A DNA stretch of 64,000 nt from Woeseiaceae bacterium (GCA_021773115.1 JAJFKS010000005.1:1-64000); one strand, 5' to 3'. Shown: positions 9,188 through 17,752, counted from the first letter of the stretch. Made by a program: numbers and translations. The notes: generated from the sequence alone by a model not told the origin.

Positions 9188-10125
9188 TGCAAAACCTGCG
9201 ATTCGCCGAGCTCGATATACAAGGCCTGCTCAGGAGGATTGAGCAGGAGCTGTCGTCAGAATTTGGCAAAGGACAAGTGTGTACGACAATTCCGGAATTA
9301 CAGACCGTTCCTGGCAGTCAGTTTGGGATGGCCGTTGCCACCGTTAATGGTGATGAGTTCGTTATTGGCGCCGCAGAGACGCCGTTTTCAATTCAAAGTT
9401 TATCCAAAGTATTTGTGCTGGAAAAGGTGCTTCAAATTACAGGGGCTTCGCTTTGGGAACGGGTTGGTAGAGAACCATCGGGCCTTCCATTCAATTCGCT
9501 TGCGTTGCTCGAAATTGAAGGCGGTGTGCCACGCAATCCGTTTATTAACGCCGGTGCATTGGTCCTCACCGATCATCTCGCCGCAAATCACGCAACCGCA
9601 GAAAAGGCGGTTCTTCAATTTGTCCAATCTCTTTCGGCCAATGATTCAATCGCTATCAATGAGCGAGTCGCAAAGTCGGAAAAGGAAACAGGAGGTCTCA
9701 ATTTTGCACTGGCACATCTATTGAGGAGTCGGAAAAGTATTGCGGGGAATGTTGATCAAATACTGGACACCTATATTCGCCTATGTGCCCTCGAGATGTC
9801 CTGTCTGGATCTGGCCCGTGCTTTCACTCACTTGGCGAACAACGGCGTGTGCCCCCGATCAGGTCAATCAGTACTACCCGAATTGGACGTACGCCGCGTC
9901 AATGCACTAATGCTAACTTGCGGCCTATATGACGGTGTTGGCAACTTCGCGTATCGAGTAGGCATTCCAGCCAAAAGTGGAGTTGGCGGGGGCGTGGTGG
10001 GTGTTATTCCGCGAGTACTTTCAGTCGCCGTATGGGCACCGGAACTAGATGCTCAGGGCAACTCTCTGGCCGGCATCTCAGCACTTGAGTTATTTACCAA
10101 GTACTCGGGGTGGTCCATATTTTGA
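9187..10125 (+). CDS. glsA: glutaminase (GlsA family)
   Basis: It hydrolyses L-glutamine to glutamate and ammonia. The protein is 312 residues, the usual size, and belongs to the serine-dependent beta-lactamase-like glutaminases. The catalytic Ser-x-x-Lys is Ser71-Leu-Ser-Lys74 (IQSLSKVF). The family blocks PFNS, NPFINAGAL and the C-terminal KSGVGGGVVGVIP are present. I took the ATG at 9187 that overlaps the transporter stop rather than the in-frame ATG at 9178 inside the transporter. Its position in the peptidase/OPT unit suggests that glutamine released from imported peptides is the substrate. Confidence 0.93.
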   Translation: MQNLRFAELDIQGLLRRIEQELSSEFGKGQVCTTIPELQTVPGSQFGMAVATVNGDEFVIGAAETPFSIQSLSKVFVLEKVLQITGASLWERVGREPSGLPFNSLALLEIEGGVPRNPFINAGALVLTDHLAANHATAEKAVLQFVQSLSANDSIAINERVAKSEKETGGLNFALAHLLRSRKSIAGNVDQILDTYIRLCALEMSCLDLARAFTHLANNGVCPRSGQSVLPELDVRRVNALMLTCGLYDGVGNFAYRVGIPAKSGVGGGVVGVIPRVLSVAVWAPELDAQGNSLAGISALELFTKYSGWSIF

Positions 10126-10710
10126 GCTTGGTGTTAGCTTGCGCTTTCGCCCAATCGCGGTTTGTGGCGCACCTCGCTCTTCGATTATTTGTAGCCGTTG
10201 CCATACTCAGGCAGCGGCTATTCCTTTGTATTAGGGTGGCTGCGTTAGTCATGCAGAGGACTTTCGGGGATCTAGAGGTGATCGGTGCAGTGCATATCGT
10301 GGATGCGCGTTGTCGACATCACTACGTACAATAATTGCCAATGCAGATGGGTTGATTATGCGCCAACTCACCGAGAAATTGTGAAATTCCGAGCGAATAT
10401 TGACAGGTTTTTTAAAGTAAGAACGAGTTAACGGTGGTGGGTATTGAACCTGAACTGGCGGAATTTTAAACCACGAAAATGTGGGGGCAATGGTGGGGGC
10501 CACCCGAGTGAATTCAACGGAGAGAATAAAGCTATATCAAATACTTACAGCTCGAGTTCGATAGTACTCTTCGCCTACGTATTTGGTTTGCAGGGTGTCA
10601 CGGCAGTTACCGTTATCGTCGCGCCTTCCGCGCCCATCGGCAATTGTTCTGGCCGGTGCTCGCTGGCTGTCTCACTAAAAGCCATGAAGATCTCTACGGG
10701 AAGACTCGAG
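10126..10710. other. intergenic region between convergent units, with a GTGGGGGC direct repeat
   Basis: About 585 bases without a recognisable gene separate the glutaminase (plus strand) from the glycerate-kinase gene (minus strand). Short frames here have no family resemblance. At about 10481-10500 the octamer GTGGGGGC occurs twice (GTGGGGGCAATGGTGGGGGC). Such short tandem words are often found near attachment sites of tyrosine recombinases, but no integrase or target gene is visible here. Confidence 0.35.
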
Positions 10711-11988
10711 CTACTGCAGCATGACGATCCGAATGTCGTTGACGTTCGTCAGCGTCGGTCCGGTACGTATTAAGTCTCCCGTCGCGTCGAAAAGGCTGTA
10801 GCTGTCGTGTCGTTGCAGCGCATTACGCGCATCGACGCCCGCCTCTCTGCTGCGTACCAGCGTGTCTGGTGTAATTATCGCGCCTGCGGCATCTTCGGTT
10901 CCGTCAATTCCGTCGCTGTCTCCGGCCAGTGCCCAGATGCCAGGCTCTCCGTCAAGGGTGATGGCGAGTGCGAGAAGAAACTCCGTATTTCGGCCGCCCC
11001 GTCCGGTTCCCTCGGAGCCAATGGTTACCGTGGTTTCTCCGCCCGACAATAGCACGGCCGGCGGTCGCGCCGGTTCGCCCAACGTGCGTACCGATCTCGC
11101 AATACCGGCCATGACGCGTCCCAACTCGCGACTTTCTCCTTCGATGCTGTCCCCTAGGATCACTGGCGTAAAACCCAGCTCCTCCGCTTTCGTCGCTGCG
11201 GCTTTGAGGGCTTGAGCCGGACTGGCGATGATATTGTGGCTGGCTTTGCACGCGCCTGACGATGCTGATTTGGCTGCACTGAGATATTCGCGGACGGTCG
11301 AGGGCACGCTGATGGCGAAACGGTCGATCAACTCCAGCGCATCGGCCGGACTGGACGAACACGGTATCGTCGGGCCAGACGCGACACTTGCGGGATCGTC
11401 GCCGGGCACGTCGCTGATGAGTAGCGTGCATAGCCGGGCAGGAGCTGCGGCAGTCGCCAGCTTTCCTCCCTTGACACGGGAAAGGTGTGCTCGAACCGTG
11501 TTCATCTCCGTAATCGTCGCGCCGCTGGCCAGTAGCTGGCGCGTGATGTTTTGCTTTTCAGTGAGACCTAGCAGCTCGATCGGTAGTGCCATAGTCGCGG
11601 ATCCGCCTCCCGAAATCAGGGCGATGACGAGATCGTCCGGCGACAGGCCCTCGACGGCATCAAGGATACGGCGCGCGGCATCTTCACTCGCATCGTCCGG
11701 AACCGGATGCCCGGCTTCGATCACCGTGATTCGACCGACGGGGACAGCGTGAGAGTAGCGGGTACTCACCACTCCGGAAAGATCAACGTCGGGCCAGGCT
11801 GAGTCCAGCGCAGCCGCCATTGCCGCCGATGCTTTGCCGGCACCGATAACGATGCATCGGCCAGGCGGCTTGTCGGGAAGGTTTTTTAGTACCGCGGGCG
11901 CAGGGGCGGCGCTTTCGATCGCGGCGTCGAAGATTCGGCGCAGCGCACCTCTCTCCCTGCCGTCAGCCGACGGAATTTCGCTGGACAT
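10711..11988 (-). CDS. ttuD: glycerate 2-kinase / hydroxypyruvate reductase, MOFRL family
   Basis: This protein of about 425 residues has the family blocks IVIGAGKASAAMAAAL, ISGGGSATMALP, NTVRAHLSRVKGGKLA, LISDVPGDDPASVASGPT and, in the MOFRL part, LLSGGETTVTIGSEGTGRGGRNTEFLLALA and ALAGDSDGIDGTEDAAGA. Proteins of this family are annotated either as glycerate 2-kinase or as hydroxypyruvate reductase TtuD. I chose the ATG at 11988 (MSSEIPSADG); the frame is open 29 codons further. That start overlaps the end of the dehydrogenase gene by 26 bases. With the dehydrogenase and MFS carrier upstream it completes a tartrate/hydroxypyruvate-to-glycerate route. Confidence 0.88.
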   Translation of the reverse strand: MSSEIPSADGRERGALRRIFDAAIESAAPAPAVLKNLPDKPPGRCIVIGAGKASAAMAAALDSAWPDVDLSGVVSTRYSHAVPVGRITVIEAGHPVPDDASEDAARRILDAVEGLSPDDLVIALISGGGSATMALPIELLGLTEKQNITRQLLASGATITEMNTVRAHLSRVKGGKLATAAAPARLCTLLISDVPGDDPASVASGPTIPCSSSPADALELIDRFAISVPSTVREYLSAAKSASSGACKASHNIIASPAQALKAAATKAEELGFTPVILGDSIEGESRELGRVMAGIARSVRTLGEPARPPAVLLSGGETTVTIGSEGTGRGGRNTEFLLALAITLDGEPGIWALAGDSDGIDGTEDAAGAIITPDTLVRSREAGVDARNALQRHDSYSLFDATGDLIRTGPTLTNVNDIRIVMLQ

Positions 11989-13060
11989 TCGAGTCAAGAA
12001 TTGCGTTGATAACGGCAGCCGTGACATCTTCGGTACCAGCAGAACCACCGACGTCGGGTGTAAGAATGCTTGCATCAGTCGTTTTTTCTATAGCGGTCAT
12101 CAGTGTATCGGCAGCGAGCTCTTCCCCGAGGTGTATCAGCATCTGTACCGCGGTCCAAAAACTCGCTACGGGATTTGCGATTCCTTTGCCCGTAATGTCA
12201 AACGCGGACCCGTGAATTGGCTCGAACATGGACGGGTAGCGGCGCTCCGGATTGATGTTGGCGGTCGGCGAAACACCAAGGCTGCCAGCCAGCGCCCCGG
12301 CGAGATCGGAGAGGATGTCCGCGTGCAGGTTCGTGGCGACAATCGTGTCGAGGCTCTTGGGATTCAGCGTCATGCGCACCGTCATCGCATCAACCAGCAT
12401 TTTGTCCCAGGAAACATCGGGAAATTCCATGGCAATTTCGGCTGCTATTTCGTCCCACATGACCATACCGTGCCGTTGAGCATTGGACTTGGTGACCACG
12501 GTTAATTGTTTTCGAGGCCGCTCCTGAGCTGTCTGAAACGCGTAACGCATGATCCGTTCTACGCCGACACGAGTAAAAATTGCCACCTCTGTTCCGACTT
12601 CCTCGGGATGGCCGCGATGCGCTCGTCCGCCATGGCCGGAGTACTCGCCCTCGCTATTCTCGCGAATGATCACCCAATCCAGGTCGCCGGGATCGCAGTT
12701 CCGCAAAGGCGAGGAAATACCCGGCAGGATGCGGCTTGGCCGCACATTCGCGTATTGGTCGAAGCCCTGGCAGATCTCGAGACGAAGACCCCACAACGTT
12801 ATGTGGTCCGGGACATCGGGCGCGCCGACCGCGCCGAACAGGATCGCGTCGAAAGGCTTGAGCGTTTCGAGGCCATCCACCGGCATCATTACGCCATGTT
12901 TCTTGTAATAGTCCGAGCCCCAATCGAAACGCTCTATATTGAAGCCAATGTCACCAAAGCGTTGCTGCAACGCGCCCAGTACCTCGATCGTTGCTTCAAT
13001 AACCTCAATTCCGATTCCGTCTGCTGGAATTGCTGCGATGGCGTACTCACGATTACGCAT
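11963..13060 (-). CDS. ttuC: tartrate / D-malate dehydrogenase (isocitrate/isopropylmalate dehydrogenase family)
   Basis: This 365-residue NAD-dependent decarboxylating dehydrogenase belongs to the TtuC/DmlA branch. The N-terminal IPADGIGIEV, the substrate/metal region PLRNCDPGDLDWVIIRENSEGEYSGHGGR, the ATNLHADILSDLAG metal-binding Asp block and the FEPIHGSAFDITGKGIANP nucleotide-binding block are all present. I chose the ATG at 13060 because a GGGGAGAG Shine-Dalgarno lies just upstream; the frame extends to 13174. It likely acts on tartrate, D-malate or related 2-hydroxy acids, giving products handled by the TtuD-like enzyme. The gene overlaps the MFS gene's end by 8 bases. Confidence 0.9.
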   Translation of the reverse strand: MRNREYAIAAIPADGIGIEVIEATIEVLGALQQRFGDIGFNIERFDWGSDYYKKHGVMMPVDGLETLKPFDAILFGAVGAPDVPDHITLWGLRLEICQGFDQYANVRPSRILPGISSPLRNCDPGDLDWVIIRENSEGEYSGHGGRAHRGHPEEVGTEVAIFTRVGVERIMRYAFQTAQERPRKQLTVVTKSNAQRHGMVMWDEIAAEIAMEFPDVSWDKMLVDAMTVRMTLNPKSLDTIVATNLHADILSDLAGALAGSLGVSPTANINPERRYPSMFEPIHGSAFDITGKGIANPVASFWTAVQMLIHLGEELAADTLMTAIEKTTDASILTPDVGGSAGTEDVTAAVINAILDSNVQRNSVG

Positions 13061-14399
13061 AGTCTCTCCCCGTTTTGCCTGTGACCTCATTACTGTGCGA
13101 GTTGCTAAATTGCCGTCTGCGAATTCCTGCAAGCACAAGTATGAGTGCTGCTGAAAATACGAGTGCAGCTGCAACGGCCAACAATCCGCCTCGAAAACTG
13201 CCGGTTGTTTCTTTCAGCCAGCCGATGATGAAAGGTCCTGCAAACCCGCCGAGATTCCCGATCGAGTTGATCGTTGCGATTCCCGTTGCAGCAGCGGCAC
13301 CGGCGAGGAATTGTGTAGGGATGCTCCATAGCGGTGGTTTCGCGGAACTAACGCCGGCACTGACAAGGATTAGCGATACTGCGACCAGCATCAGATTGGA
13401 GGCAAAGGCGGCGAGCACCAGCCCGGCTACAGCAAACAGGCAGGCTATTACGATGTGCCAATTACGCTCGCCGGTTCGGTCGGAGTGCTTCGCCCAAAGG
13501 ACCATGGCCAGGACTGCGAAAATAGGGGGTACGGCATTGATGAATCCGGTAGCAACTGGCCCGACACCGTGTTGAGCAATGATCTGCGGAGACCAGATAC
13601 CCACCGTATAGAGTCCCGCCGACGTGCCAAAGTAAACAAGTGCCAGCGATAGAACCCAGGGATTGGCCAGTGCCCGCAGCGCAGACTGCGAGCCGTGCTC
13701 CTGTGTAACATCAGCCTCTTCGGCTTTCATCTCGGCAATCAGCCACTGGCGTTCCTCGTCTTCCAGCCACTTCGCGCGATCCGGCCGATCAGTCATGTAA
13801 ACGAGAACAACCCCTGCGAGCACGAGAGCCGGTGCTGCCTCAATAAGGAAGAGCCATTGCCAGCCATGCAGGCCAAACACGCCGTCCAAGGTCAACAACG
13901 CACCGGAAATGGGGGAGCCAATGGCGATAGACAATGGTACTGCAGCCATAAAAACTGCCGTTACACCTGCTCGATGCCGGGCCGGAAACCAGTAGCTTAG
14001 ATAAAGGATGATCCCGGGGAAAAAGCCGGCCTCGGCGGCGCCAAGCAGAAATCGGAGGACATAGAAACTCGTAGGGCCTTGGACAAATGCCATCGAGCCG
14101 GAAATGAGCCCCCAAGTCAACATGATTCGGGCAATCCAGATGCGTGCCCCAACACGATGCAAGATGAGATTTGACGGGATCTCGAACAAGAAATAACCCA
14201 CGAAAAATATACCGGCCCCGAAACCGAAGGCGGTTGCGGAAAGCCCGATATCGTCATTCATCGTGAGGGCCGCAAAACCAATATTGACCCGGTCGAGGTA
14301 GGCGACGAAGTAGAGCAGCATAACGAATGGCACTATGCGGCGCGTGAGCTTACTTATCACACGTTTTTCAAGCGATTGGACTTCAAGCGTTTCGGTCAT
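13053..14399 (-). CDS. MFS transporter, anion:cation symporter (tartrate/phthalate permease type)
   Basis: This 448-residue inner-membrane carrier has about 12 hydrophobic segments. The first helix motif FVMLLYFVAYLDRVNIGFAAL is typical of the ACS branch of the major facilitator superfamily, which imports tartrate, phthalate, glucarate and similar acids. Its stop codon overlaps the ttuC-like start, so carrier, dehydrogenase and kinase form one operon. It is divergent from the LysR regulator with 125 bases between starts. Substrate assignment to tartrate or malate is inferred from the neighbours. Confidence 0.9.
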   Translation of the reverse strand: MTETLEVQSLEKRVISKLTRRIVPFVMLLYFVAYLDRVNIGFAALTMNDDIGLSATAFGFGAGIFFVGYFLFEIPSNLILHRVGARIWIARIMLTWGLISGSMAFVQGPTSFYVLRFLLGAAEAGFFPGIILYLSYWFPARHRAGVTAVFMAAVPLSIAIGSPISGALLTLDGVFGLHGWQWLFLIEAAPALVLAGVVLVYMTDRPDRAKWLEDEERQWLIAEMKAEEADVTQEHGSQSALRALANPWVLSLALVYFGTSAGLYTVGIWSPQIIAQHGVGPVATGFINAVPPIFAVLAMVLWAKHSDRTGERNWHIVIACLFAVAGLVLAAFASNLMLVAVSLILVSAGVSSAKPPLWSIPTQFLAGAAAATGIATINSIGNLGGFAGPFIIGWLKETTGSFRGGLLAVAAALVFSAALILVLAGIRRRQFSNSHSNEVTGKTGRDYA

Positions 14400-14470
14400 C
14401 GGTTAGGATCCTGGTCCCTTTATTTTCTTGGGTTGTGGACAGCTGGCCCTTACGATAGTCGCTAATCCGG

Positions 14471-14499
14471 TTGACAGCGGCATTCAGGAATAATATACA
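14471..14499 (+). promoter_or_regulatory. sigma70-type promoter of the LysR gene and LysR-box-like region
   Basis: TTGACA at 14471-14476 and TATACA at 14494-14499 are 17 bases apart, a near-consensus housekeeping promoter pointing to the LysR gene. An AT-rich partial inverted repeat with T-N11-A features (ATATACAAATATATTG, from about 14493) overlaps the -10 element and would suit autoregulation and control of the divergent MFS operon. The Shine-Dalgarno is the G-run at 14515-14521. Confidence 0.6.
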
Positions 14500-14524
14500 A
14501 ATATATTGAAATATAGGGGGGGCT

Positions 14525-15433
14525 GTGGATCTCAAATTACTGCGATGCTTTACGGCTGTGGGGGACGAGCTGCATTTCGGCCGCGCTGCCAGACGCCTGA
14601 ACATCTTACCTTCGTCGCTCAGTCGAAACATCGGCTTGCTGGAAAAGGAACTGGGCCTGAAGCTGCTGTCACGCACGACTCGCGAGGTGACATTGACCCG
14701 CAGTGGACATTCGTTAATGCGTGAAGCGCGGCCGCTACTGGCGCACGTTGAAGAAGTGGCAGACTTGGTTCGGAACTCGGCCGGTGGCGAGGAGCGCGTG
14801 TTTCGTATTGGCGCTATGGACAGCGCTGCAACGGGCCTGCTTCCACAACTCGTGCATGATTGCAGAGAGCTGGCGCCGGAGACGGAGCTGTACTTGCTCG
14901 AGGACAAGAGCGCCAAGCTACTGCCTAAACTTTTGTCCGGGGCTCTTGATATGTCGATCGTGCGTCCTCCTATGACGCCGCAGCCCGCTATCCATTTCGA
15001 ACGCCTGATGGAAGAGCCGACCGTAGTTGCTCTGCCAAGCGGGCATCCCCTGACGAAGCAAAAGAATCTGAACATCAAGGATTTGGAAGATGTGCCGCTC
15101 ATTGTGCCTTCACCTCGAAGTCGTCCGCACAGCTACAAGCTGACCATGCAGCTGTTTCTCGACGCCTCATTGCGGCCGCGAATAGAGCAACAAGCGGAAG
15201 AAAAGCAGACGATTATCAACATGGTTGGTGCCGAAATCGGGGCTGCAATTGTTCCGTACTGGTACAGCCGCAATGCTGTGCATGGCGTCGAGTTTCGTTC
15301 TCTGGTCGACGATACGGGCCACCCGATTAAGGAATTGCCGCTGGCGGCAGCTTGGGTAAAAGGAACGCACGATCACTTTCGAGATGAGGTCATGAAGCTA
15401 CTAAAGTCAATTCTCGAGAAATATTCGCACTAA
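14525..15433 (+). CDS. LysR-family transcriptional regulator
   Basis: This 302-residue protein starts at a GTG behind a strong G-rich ribosome-binding site. The N-terminal winged helix (DLKLLRCFTAVGDELHFGRAARRLNILPSSLSRNIGLLEKELGLKLL, shown here as a family pattern split over residues 1-50) is canonical. Residues ~90-300 form the periplasmic-binding-protein-like effector domain. It is divergent from the MFS-dehydrogenase-kinase operon, so it is probably that operon's regulator, with tartrate or a related acid as effector; this is inferred from position. Confidence 0.92.
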   Translation: MDLKLLRCFTAVGDELHFGRAARRLNILPSSLSRNIGLLEKELGLKLLSRTTREVTLTRSGHSLMREARPLLAHVEEVADLVRNSAGGEERVFRIGAMDSAATGLLPQLVHDCRELAPETELYLLEDKSAKLLPKLLSGALDMSIVRPPMTPQPAIHFERLMEEPTVVALPSGHPLTKQKNLNIKDLEDVPLIVPSPRSRPHSYKLTMQLFLDASLRPRIEQQAEEKQTIINMVGAEIGAAIVPYWYSRNAVHGVEFRSLVDDTGHPIKELPLAAAWVKGTHDHFRDEVMKLLKSILEKYSH

Positions 15434-15530
15434 TCGGCAATTATCTTAGATATTTGCACAATCATTTGCATCCCTCGAGTACGGTAAAAACGTGCCATAG
15501 AATAGATAGTCTAATTTTAAGCGAACTGAT

Positions 15531-15546
15531 CCGTCCCTGGTCACCA
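15531..15546 (+). repeat. short tRNA-Phe 3'-end remnant (att-like), copy 5
   Basis: The 16 bases CCGTCCCTGGTCACCA match the last bases of the tRNA-Phe-like repeats with two substitutions. The following bases up to the TGCGTGA pair match the sequence downstream of copy 4 at 42165 onward. This marks the left edge of the duplicated SEC-C segment. Confidence 0.5.
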
Positions 15547-15612
15547 ATCCCCACAGTTGCACCTAGCTACAATCGCACCGAAGCAATCTCCGAGTGCTTT
15601 TGAAAATAAACC

Positions 15613-15630
15613 TGCGTGAGTTTTGCGTGA
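15613..15630 (+). repeat. TGCGTGA direct-repeat pair, site A
   Basis: Two copies of TGCGTGA separated by four bases (GTTT). The same arrangement, with one or two changes, is at 17639, 24190, 42253 and 50381. Here it lies between a tRNA-Phe 3'-end remnant and the broken SEC-C gene. It resembles arm-type binding sites of tyrosine recombinases. Confidence 0.5.
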
Positions 15631-15631
15631 A

Positions 15632-16378
15632 CTATGGCGCCACAACGATGGGCAATTGCCAGGCTGATGAAAGCGTGCGCCAGGTATAGCAGCGGCGTAC
15701 CTCTTCCTCCGGAGTAAATATCGTGTGCTGCGGTAACTCATCCAGCAGCCGGGGAAAGGCGCGCAGAAAACAGTCTTCGTAAAACGCATGGGGCCGCCAG
15801 GTACCGCCATAACGCACCAGAAGATAAAGCGTAAAAACGAATGCAGTCTGAATGAACCGGAGATCAGGGTAACCATCCCGATAACTCCAGTTGAATTGTT
15901 CAACATACGCCTTGAACAAATACGGGTAGAGTGCGGCCAGCCCATTCGCGGTCAGCAGCGCACGGCAGTTGCGGCTGAGGATGAACCTGCCTTTGTACTT
16001 TCGGATCAGGCCTGCAAGTTCTGCTGTCACGCGGGTGATGTGCACGTCCCCAAAATCCTCCTCCCGGTTGATGCCACCAAAGCGCGTGTTCTCCCGGTAG
16101 ACCTCTTCGCCCCAATAGGCAAGGGCAGCGTCCCGGCAGAACTTCCGGGGCAGGTTTCCCTTTGCAGTCGGTTTCAATCCCTTCTCGCCGATAGCCTCAA
16201 GCAACATGCCCAAAAGGGCCACTATCGGAGCTGTCGGTTTCGTGTCGAGCACCTCAGGAAAACGGATCAGCTCGGGTGACGTAAAAGGGAAATTCAGCAA
16301 GCGGTGCATCTGCTCCGGTGACAAACCATGGAATTCGTCGAGCGGTCTCTGATTTCGCTGCTGCGTATGGCGCCCGAC
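15632..16378 (-). pseudogene. truncated duplicate of the SEC-C-motif protein gene
   Basis: This is a near-identical copy of the gene at 42347-43381, in the same orientation, with both ends lost. The N-terminal region, including the SEC-C zinc motif, is missing: homology stops at about 16378, matching about 43197. Near the C-terminus 178 bases are deleted between two near-identical AASCGTGCGC words (42311 and 42489 in the intact copy, 15671 here). That changes the frame, so the last ~55 residues are replaced by a short unrelated tail. The central ~220 residues are still open, suggesting recent decay. Confidence 0.8.
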
Positions 16379-16421
16379 ATTGGAGCCATCACCCGTCAAG
16401 TCGTCGTTTTATAATGAGCAT

Positions 16422-16922
16422 ATGGCTCGCGCGCCGGTTTTTCTTCGAGACGACGTAGAGCGCCTCAGCGATTTTCTCAAGAAGTATGTGAAGTATGGCG
16501 ACACGTCCCGGATTCTTTACAAGATTGATCATGGTCGTTTGAGACCATCCAAGAATCTGGCCGATCACCTGTCGTCTCTGCTTCAGGGAAATCGTGAGTT
16601 TGAAATGATTGACGACCAAAAAGTTGTCTACGAGACCGCCGCCGGCGTCGAGTTCGCATGGAGACGCACCGACGGCACCGTCCGCCGTCGGTTCAAGAGC
16701 GAAGCTGAAGGCCTCGCCCAGGCCGTTGCCCGCTCTCGCCCGCGAGTGTGTTTCTTCGGCCACCACCACACCCGGCTTGACGCAGAAATCGCCGGCGTTC
16801 GTTGTGTCGGCCTCAACAAGGTAGCGATGCCGGGCAATCTCGTGGCGATCGATATATCGGCGCGGGAGCACGGTTACGAAATCCTCGCCGAATGGCCGCG
16901 TCGCGAGCAGCTCAGTTCCTAA
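16422..16922 (+). CDS. chimeric or truncated calcineurin-like phosphoesterase remnant
   Basis: This frame encodes about 166 residues from the ATG at 16422 and is open back to 16380. The C-terminal part (VCFFGHHHTRLDAEIAG...LNKVAMPGNLVAIDI) matches the last block of calcineurin-like metallophosphoesterases, with the Gly-His-x-His metal ligands. The N-terminal DxH, GDxxD and GNHE blocks are absent. The first ~65 residues (ERLSDFLKKYVKYGDTSRIL...LRPSKNLADHLSSLL) are helical and unlike the catalytic half of that family. It therefore looks like a fusion of two gene fragments directly beside the SEC-C duplication edge. Activity is unlikely. Confidence 0.5.
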   Translation: MARAPVFLRDDVERLSDFLKKYVKYGDTSRILYKIDHGRLRPSKNLADHLSSLLQGNREFEMIDDQKVVYETAAGVEFAWRRTDGTVRRRFKSEAEGLAQAVARSRPRVCFFGHHHTRLDAEIAGVRCVGLNKVAMPGNLVAIDISAREHGYEILAEWPRREQLSS

Positions 16923-16976
16923 GCTCATGGTCACGCGCTGATTATTCTGGGTTAGAATGGCACGTGGAGTAAAACG

Positions 16977-17285
16977 ATGATTTCGGAAATTGAACAACAC
17001 CGTCAGGAACTCGAAGCGCTGTGTCATGAGTACGGCGTGGAGCGGTTGGCCCTGTTCGGCTCGGCTGCAACCGGGGGTTTTCGAGCGAACAGTAGCGATC
17101 TGGATTTTCTGGTGGAGTTTCGGACCCCGCTGGCCTCAGGCTATGCCAACAGGTATTTCGGATTGCTCGAAGGTTTGCAGAATCTCTTCCAACGGCCGGT
17201 TGACCTGGTTGTAGAATCCGCGATCAGGAATCCCTACTTCCGTGAAGCCGTAGACCGGAACAAGGCGCTGCTGTATGCGGCTTGA
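16977..17285 (+). CDS. mntA: MntA-type nucleotidyltransferase antitoxin
   Basis: This 102-residue minimal nucleotidyltransferase has the Gly28-Ser29 ... Asp41-x-Asp43 motif (LFGSAATGG...SSDLDF) of MNT-domain proteins. It overlaps the HepT-type gene by 11 bases. In characterised MntA/HepT pairs the antitoxin transfers AMP groups to a tyrosine of the HEPN toxin and so neutralises it. All motif residues are present, so the protein should be active. The cassette lies next to att-like repeats. Confidence 0.9.
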   Translation: MISEIEQHRQELEALCHEYGVERLALFGSAATGGFRANSSDLDFLVEFRTPLASGYANRYFGLLEGLQNLFQRPVDLVVESAIRNPYFREAVDRNKALLYAA

Positions 17286-17616
17286 GGACCGCAAATTCCT
17301 GTACGATATCAAGCAAGCTGCCGATTTGCTGGGGGAGTTTACTGCCGAGAAGCAGTTTGCGGACTATCAAGAGAACTCAATGCTGCGCGCCGCAGTGGAG
17401 CGGAAGTTCGAGATCATCGGAGAGGCGCTTTCAAAGCTTTCCAAGAGCGATTCGGCAATCGCCTCCCGCATCAGTGAGCACGCGAGAATTATCGCGTTTC
17501 GAAACATCCTCATCCACGGGTACGCGGAAATAGACGACCGGCTCGTCTGGGACATCTTGGAGAATAAGCTACCGACGTTGCGGCGCGAAGTTGATGAACT
17601 ACTGGCAAAAGATTGA
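17275..17616 (+). CDS. hepT: HepT-type HEPN ribonuclease toxin
   Basis: This 113-residue all-helical HEPN protein has the RNase motif Arg76-NILI-His81-Gly-Tyr83, that is R-X4-H-X-Y with the tyrosine that MntA modifies. It overlaps the antitoxin gene by 11 bases, as expected for a co-translated toxin-antitoxin pair. The pair is flanked by a TGCGTGA pair (17639) and a tRNA-Phe-like repeat (17753), which suggests it is cargo of a mobile cassette and may stabilise it. Confidence 0.9.
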   Translation: MRLEDRKFLYDIKQAADLLGEFTAEKQFADYQENSMLRAAVERKFEIIGEALSKLSKSDSAIASRISEHARIIAFRNILIHGYAEIDDRLVWDILENKLPTLRREVDELLAKD

Positions 17617-17638
17617 CGCCGCAGATGGGCGAAATCCT

Positions 17639-17655
17639 TGCGTGAATTTTGCGTG
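17639..17655 (+). repeat. TGCGTGA direct-repeat pair, site B
   Basis: TGCGTGAATTTTGCGTG starts 23 bases after the HepT stop. The following ~60 bases (GTTCGGTCCTGAATAGTCCTGC, then AGCGCAACGAACGCC) recur after site C at 24190, so the unit conserved between B and C is about 190 bases long and ends in the tRNA-Phe-like repeat. Confidence 0.55.
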
Positions 17656-17752
17656 GTTCGGTCCTGAATAGTCCTGCATTGTACTGCAAACAGCGCAACG
17701 AACGCCCCGGTAACTAGTTGACAAATAAGAACAGAATCGAACACTTAGCGTT

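Noticed and set aside
11228..11752. 174-codon plus-strand open frame
   Set aside because: Antisense shadow of the ttuD-like gene; Ser/Ala/Pro-rich low-complexity translation without motifs.
14383..15102. 239-codon minus-strand open frame over the LysR gene
   Set aside because: Ser/Arg-rich translation without motifs, opposite a well-supported LysR gene; not credible.
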